39,287 bases of DNA from an uncultured Paraburkholderia sp. (GTDB lineage Bacteria > Pseudomonadota > Gammaproteobacteria > Burkholderiales > Burkholderiaceae). Shown here piece after piece: positions 37,648 through 39,287 of the stretch (its first letter is position 1; each line of letters opens with the position of its first letter). The notes below the pieces were generated by a model that worked only from the letters and a program-made list of their open reading frames with translations, was not told the origin of the DNA and did no database searches. The position numbers and the translations under genes were made by a program. The stretch is taken from assembly GCA_940746715.1 (NCBI GenBank), contig CALNWN010000018.1:1-39287 (forward strand), written 5' to 3'.

Positions 37648-38517
37648 ATGGATGGTGCGGTACACAAAAATGGGAGTAGTGAACATGGCCATGGATCGAG
37701 CCAAGGCTGGCGCGGCGATCTGGTCGCGGAGGAAATCAAGCGCTTGATCACGGAGAAGGATCTGAAGCCCGGCGACCGGCTGCCGCGGGAGGTCGAGCTG
37801 CAGCAGCTCTTTTCGGTGAGCAAGAGCACGATTCGCGAGGCGCTGAAATCGCTGGAGGTGCAAGGGCTCATCAAGGTGACGACGGGACCGAGCGGCGGCA
37901 TGGTAGTGGAGGTGCCGCTGGATCGGACGTTGCAGCTTCTGCAGAACTATCTGTTCTTCAAGGACGTGTCTATCGACGACATTTACACCGTGCGCAAACT
38001 TCTCGAGCCGGAGCTCGCGGCCGGGGCGGTACCTTACCTGACGGAGCAGGATTTCGACGCGCTAGAGGCAAGCATCGCGTGTTGCGACCGGCCGGCTTCG
38101 GTGCACGGCGGCCCGGATATCGTGCGGCAACGTCAGGAGGATGTGAATTTCCACGACATTCTTGCTGCGGCGAATCCTAATACGTTTCTGCGCTTCAGTT
38201 GCGAACTCATCAACGAGATGATCCGGCAACTGATCGAGTTCCGTAACGATACGCCGCAGGCCGAGCATGAGCGGTTCGGACAGGCCAACGTCAAGATTCA
38301 TAAGGCGATTACCAAAGCGGCACGCGAGCGTGATGTCGAAAAAGTGCGCGAGTTGATGACCGTGCATATGACGGAGGCGCCCCGGTACGTGAAGCGGATG
38401 AAAGGGAAGTTGCGAGGGAGATTGATACTGGATTCGGAGATCCGTCGACGGGTACGGGCGCGCAACGTCGCGCCGGCGGATTCCGATGAGGTTGATGGAG
38501 TGGATGGCGGGGAATGA
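37648..38517 (+). CDS. FadR-type GntR regulator (FCD domain)
   Basis: Winged HTH (VAEEIKRLITEKDLKPGDRL, LFSVSKSTIREALKSLEVQG, TTGPSGGMVV) followed by an all-helical FCD ligand domain (YTVRKLLEPELAAGA, DVNFHDILAAANPN, HKAITKAARERDVEKVRELM). Open frame from 37522; ATG 37648 is one start. ATG 37685, in another frame, has a better ribosome site (GGGAG 8 bases upstream) and could be the original start with a one-base shift near 37700-37725. Divergent from the HAAT operon, which it likely represses. The C-terminal tail (from about 38420) is Arg/Asp-rich. Confidence 0.85.
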   Translation: MDGAVHKNGSSEHGHGSSQGWRGDLVAEEIKRLITEKDLKPGDRLPREVELQQLFSVSKSTIREALKSLEVQGLIKVTTGPSGGMVVEVPLDRTLQLLQNYLFFKDVSIDDIYTVRKLLEPELAAGAVPYLTEQDFDALEASIACCDRPASVHGGPDIVRQRQEDVNFHDILAAANPNTFLRFSCELINEMIRQLIEFRNDTPQAEHERFGQANVKIHKAITKAARERDVEKVRELMTVHMTEAPRYVKRMKGKLRGRLILDSEIRRRVRARNVAPADSDEVDGVDGGE

Positions 38518-38591
38518 TGGGATGACGGCGGGCTCAACCTTTTATCGCGCGCGCCGTTATTGCATCTGCACCGGCACAATTTTGAACCTTC

Positions 38592-39209
38592 ATGGCACAA
38601 CCTATCCCGTTTTCCCGACCTACCGGCGCTGGTCGCGCCCGGCACGCCAAGGCAATGCTGCTGCCGATCGCCCGTCAAGTCGCCGATGATCTCGCCTTGC
38701 GCGTACATCTGGCACTGGACGCGTTGCGCCGAGGCGACGGCGGAATGGGCGACGCTCAGACGCTGACGCAGGTGATGCTATTGACGGGCTTTCTCGCGGA
38801 ATCGGGCTTCGGCGCAGCGACCGGCGAGCAACTCGGCGCGGCGGAGCGCGCGATAGCCAAGGTGTTCGATATCGGACGAGATACCGGCAGATGGGCGCTG
38901 GAAGATGATGGATTTGCGCTTTTCGCGCAAATAGCGACAAACTACGATCAGCAATTGCATCGTGCTCCGCTGTGGGCGATCACCGAGGCGAGCGAGCGGC
39001 TCGATCGCTTTACCGCCGGCTTGCCGCACAGCTTCCCACGCGCAAGAGGGCTTGACGGCCCCGCTCAACTGGCCGAAACTGCGAAATGGCTGTGCGCGGT
39101 GTACAGTCATTCGCTGATTCGTTTATTGAGCGGCTTGCGTCTTGTTGGATGTTGGTTTTTCGCCGGCCGTAAACGCAGAAACCCCACCTGTGTGGGGTGG
39201 GGTTTCTGA
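38592..39209 (+). CDS. Hypothetical protein running into the rRNA terminator
   Basis: Open frame of 205 codons, no strong ribosome site. The first about 150 residues look like a soluble helical protein (ADDLALRVHLALDALRRGDG, TLTQVMLLTGFLAESGFG, WALEDDGFALFAQIATNYDQ). The last about 45 are Arg/Gly/Trp-rich and extend through the terminator hairpin to TGA 39207-39209, which suggests a lost stop or a frameshift after about 39030. I do not recognise a function. Confidence 0.55.
   Translation: MAQPIPFSRPTGAGRARHAKAMLLPIARQVADDLALRVHLALDALRRGDGGMGDAQTLTQVMLLTGFLAESGFGAATGEQLGAAERAIAKVFDIGRDTGRWALEDDGFALFAQIATNYDQQLHRAPLWAITEASERLDRFTAGLPHSFPRARGLDGPAQLAETAKWLCAVYSHSLIRLLSGLRLVGCWFFAGRKRRNPTCVGWGF
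39177..39207 (-). terminator. Terminator of the rRNA operon
   Basis: AGAAACCCCACC (39177-39188) and GGTGGGGTTTCT (39196-39207) form a perfect 12-base stem with a 7-base loop, 9 bases after the 5S 3' end on the left strand. Confidence 0.8.
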
Positions 39210-39216
39210 CAGTGCT

Positions 39217-39287
39217 GGGGAGCCTGACGATTACCTACTTTCACACGGGTAATCCGCACTATCATCGGCGTGGAGTCGTTTCACGGT
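39217..39287 (-). rRNA. rrf: 5S rRNA, 3' portion (cut by window edge)
   Basis: Reading leftward from the edge: ACCGTGAAACGACTCCACG, CCGATGATAGTGCGGATTA, CCCGTGTGAAAGTAGGTAA, TCGTCAGGCTCCCC, the typical 3' part of a beta-proteobacterial 5S rRNA. About 71 bases are present; the 5' part and the rest of the operon lie outside. Confidence 0.95.

Noticed and set aside
1..39287. CRISPR arrays, integrons or defence systems
   Set aside because: No regularly spaced repeats, Cas-like motifs, integrase or toxin-antitoxin pairs were recognised.

Overview
The window looks like a GC-rich Burkholderiaceae chromosome (Burkholderia, Paraburkholderia or Caballeronia-like). This rests on codon and GC style, the 3' part of a typical beta-proteobacterial 5S rRNA at the right edge, a tad/flp pilus cluster, a PrpR-type activator, DmlR/tartrate dehydrogenase, and many LysR/GntR regulators beside MFS and HAAT-type ABC transporters. 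I did not run a database search; names come from recognised family features.

The dominant property is decay. Of about 37 protein genes only about 10 read cleanly from start to stop. The rest carry one-base frameshifts (mostly a missing base), in-frame stops (TAG, TAA and TGA), a lost start codon, a 33-base in-frame deletion, and three joins where parts of two neighbouring genes are missing. Decayed genes are still easy to recognise, so if real the damage is recent. Such a pattern is known from host-restricted Burkholderiaceae undergoing genome erosion, for example leaf-nodule Candidatus Caballeronia/Burkholderia. A low-accuracy assembly would also give frameshifts, but less readily the stop substitutions and gene-end joins.

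Layout, left to right. 1-2200: prpR activator. 2200-5900: an AraC fragment gene, a D-amino-acid-oxidase-like flavoprotein, a PuuB-like flavoprotein and a class III aminotransferase, the last two joined head to head by a deletion; this is amine/amino-acid catabolism with an Lrp regulator after it (5958-6454). 6480-8150: dmlR and the 5' half of ttuC/dmlA (tartrate/D-malate dehydrogenase), cut off and joined to the tad pilus genes tadA, tadB, tadC and a tadE-tadG fusion (8173-12842). 13070-15660: a small Burkholderia-type hypothetical protein and an MsbA-like ABC exporter. 16225-21364: LysR, SDR dehydrogenase, ACS-family MFS importer and a two-subunit transketolase, apparently one sugar or sugar-acid pathway. 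21482-25031: selD, mnmH (tRNA selenouridine synthesis), a COG0701 permease and a 43-residue membrane protein. 25147-29693: MFS, HutC-type GntR, MFS and amidohydrolase, sharing an AT-rich operator-like motif. 29786-29861: tRNA-Val. 29942-37438: a seven-gene leftward operon, HAAT ABC transporter (binding protein, LivH, LivM, LivG, LivF), N-carbamoyl-amino-acid-hydrolase-like enzyme and M81 (MlrC-like) metallopeptidase, divergent from a FadR-type GntR regulator with a perfect palindrome in the shared promoter region. 38592-39209: a hypothetical gene running into the terminator of an rRNA operon whose 5S gene enters from the right.
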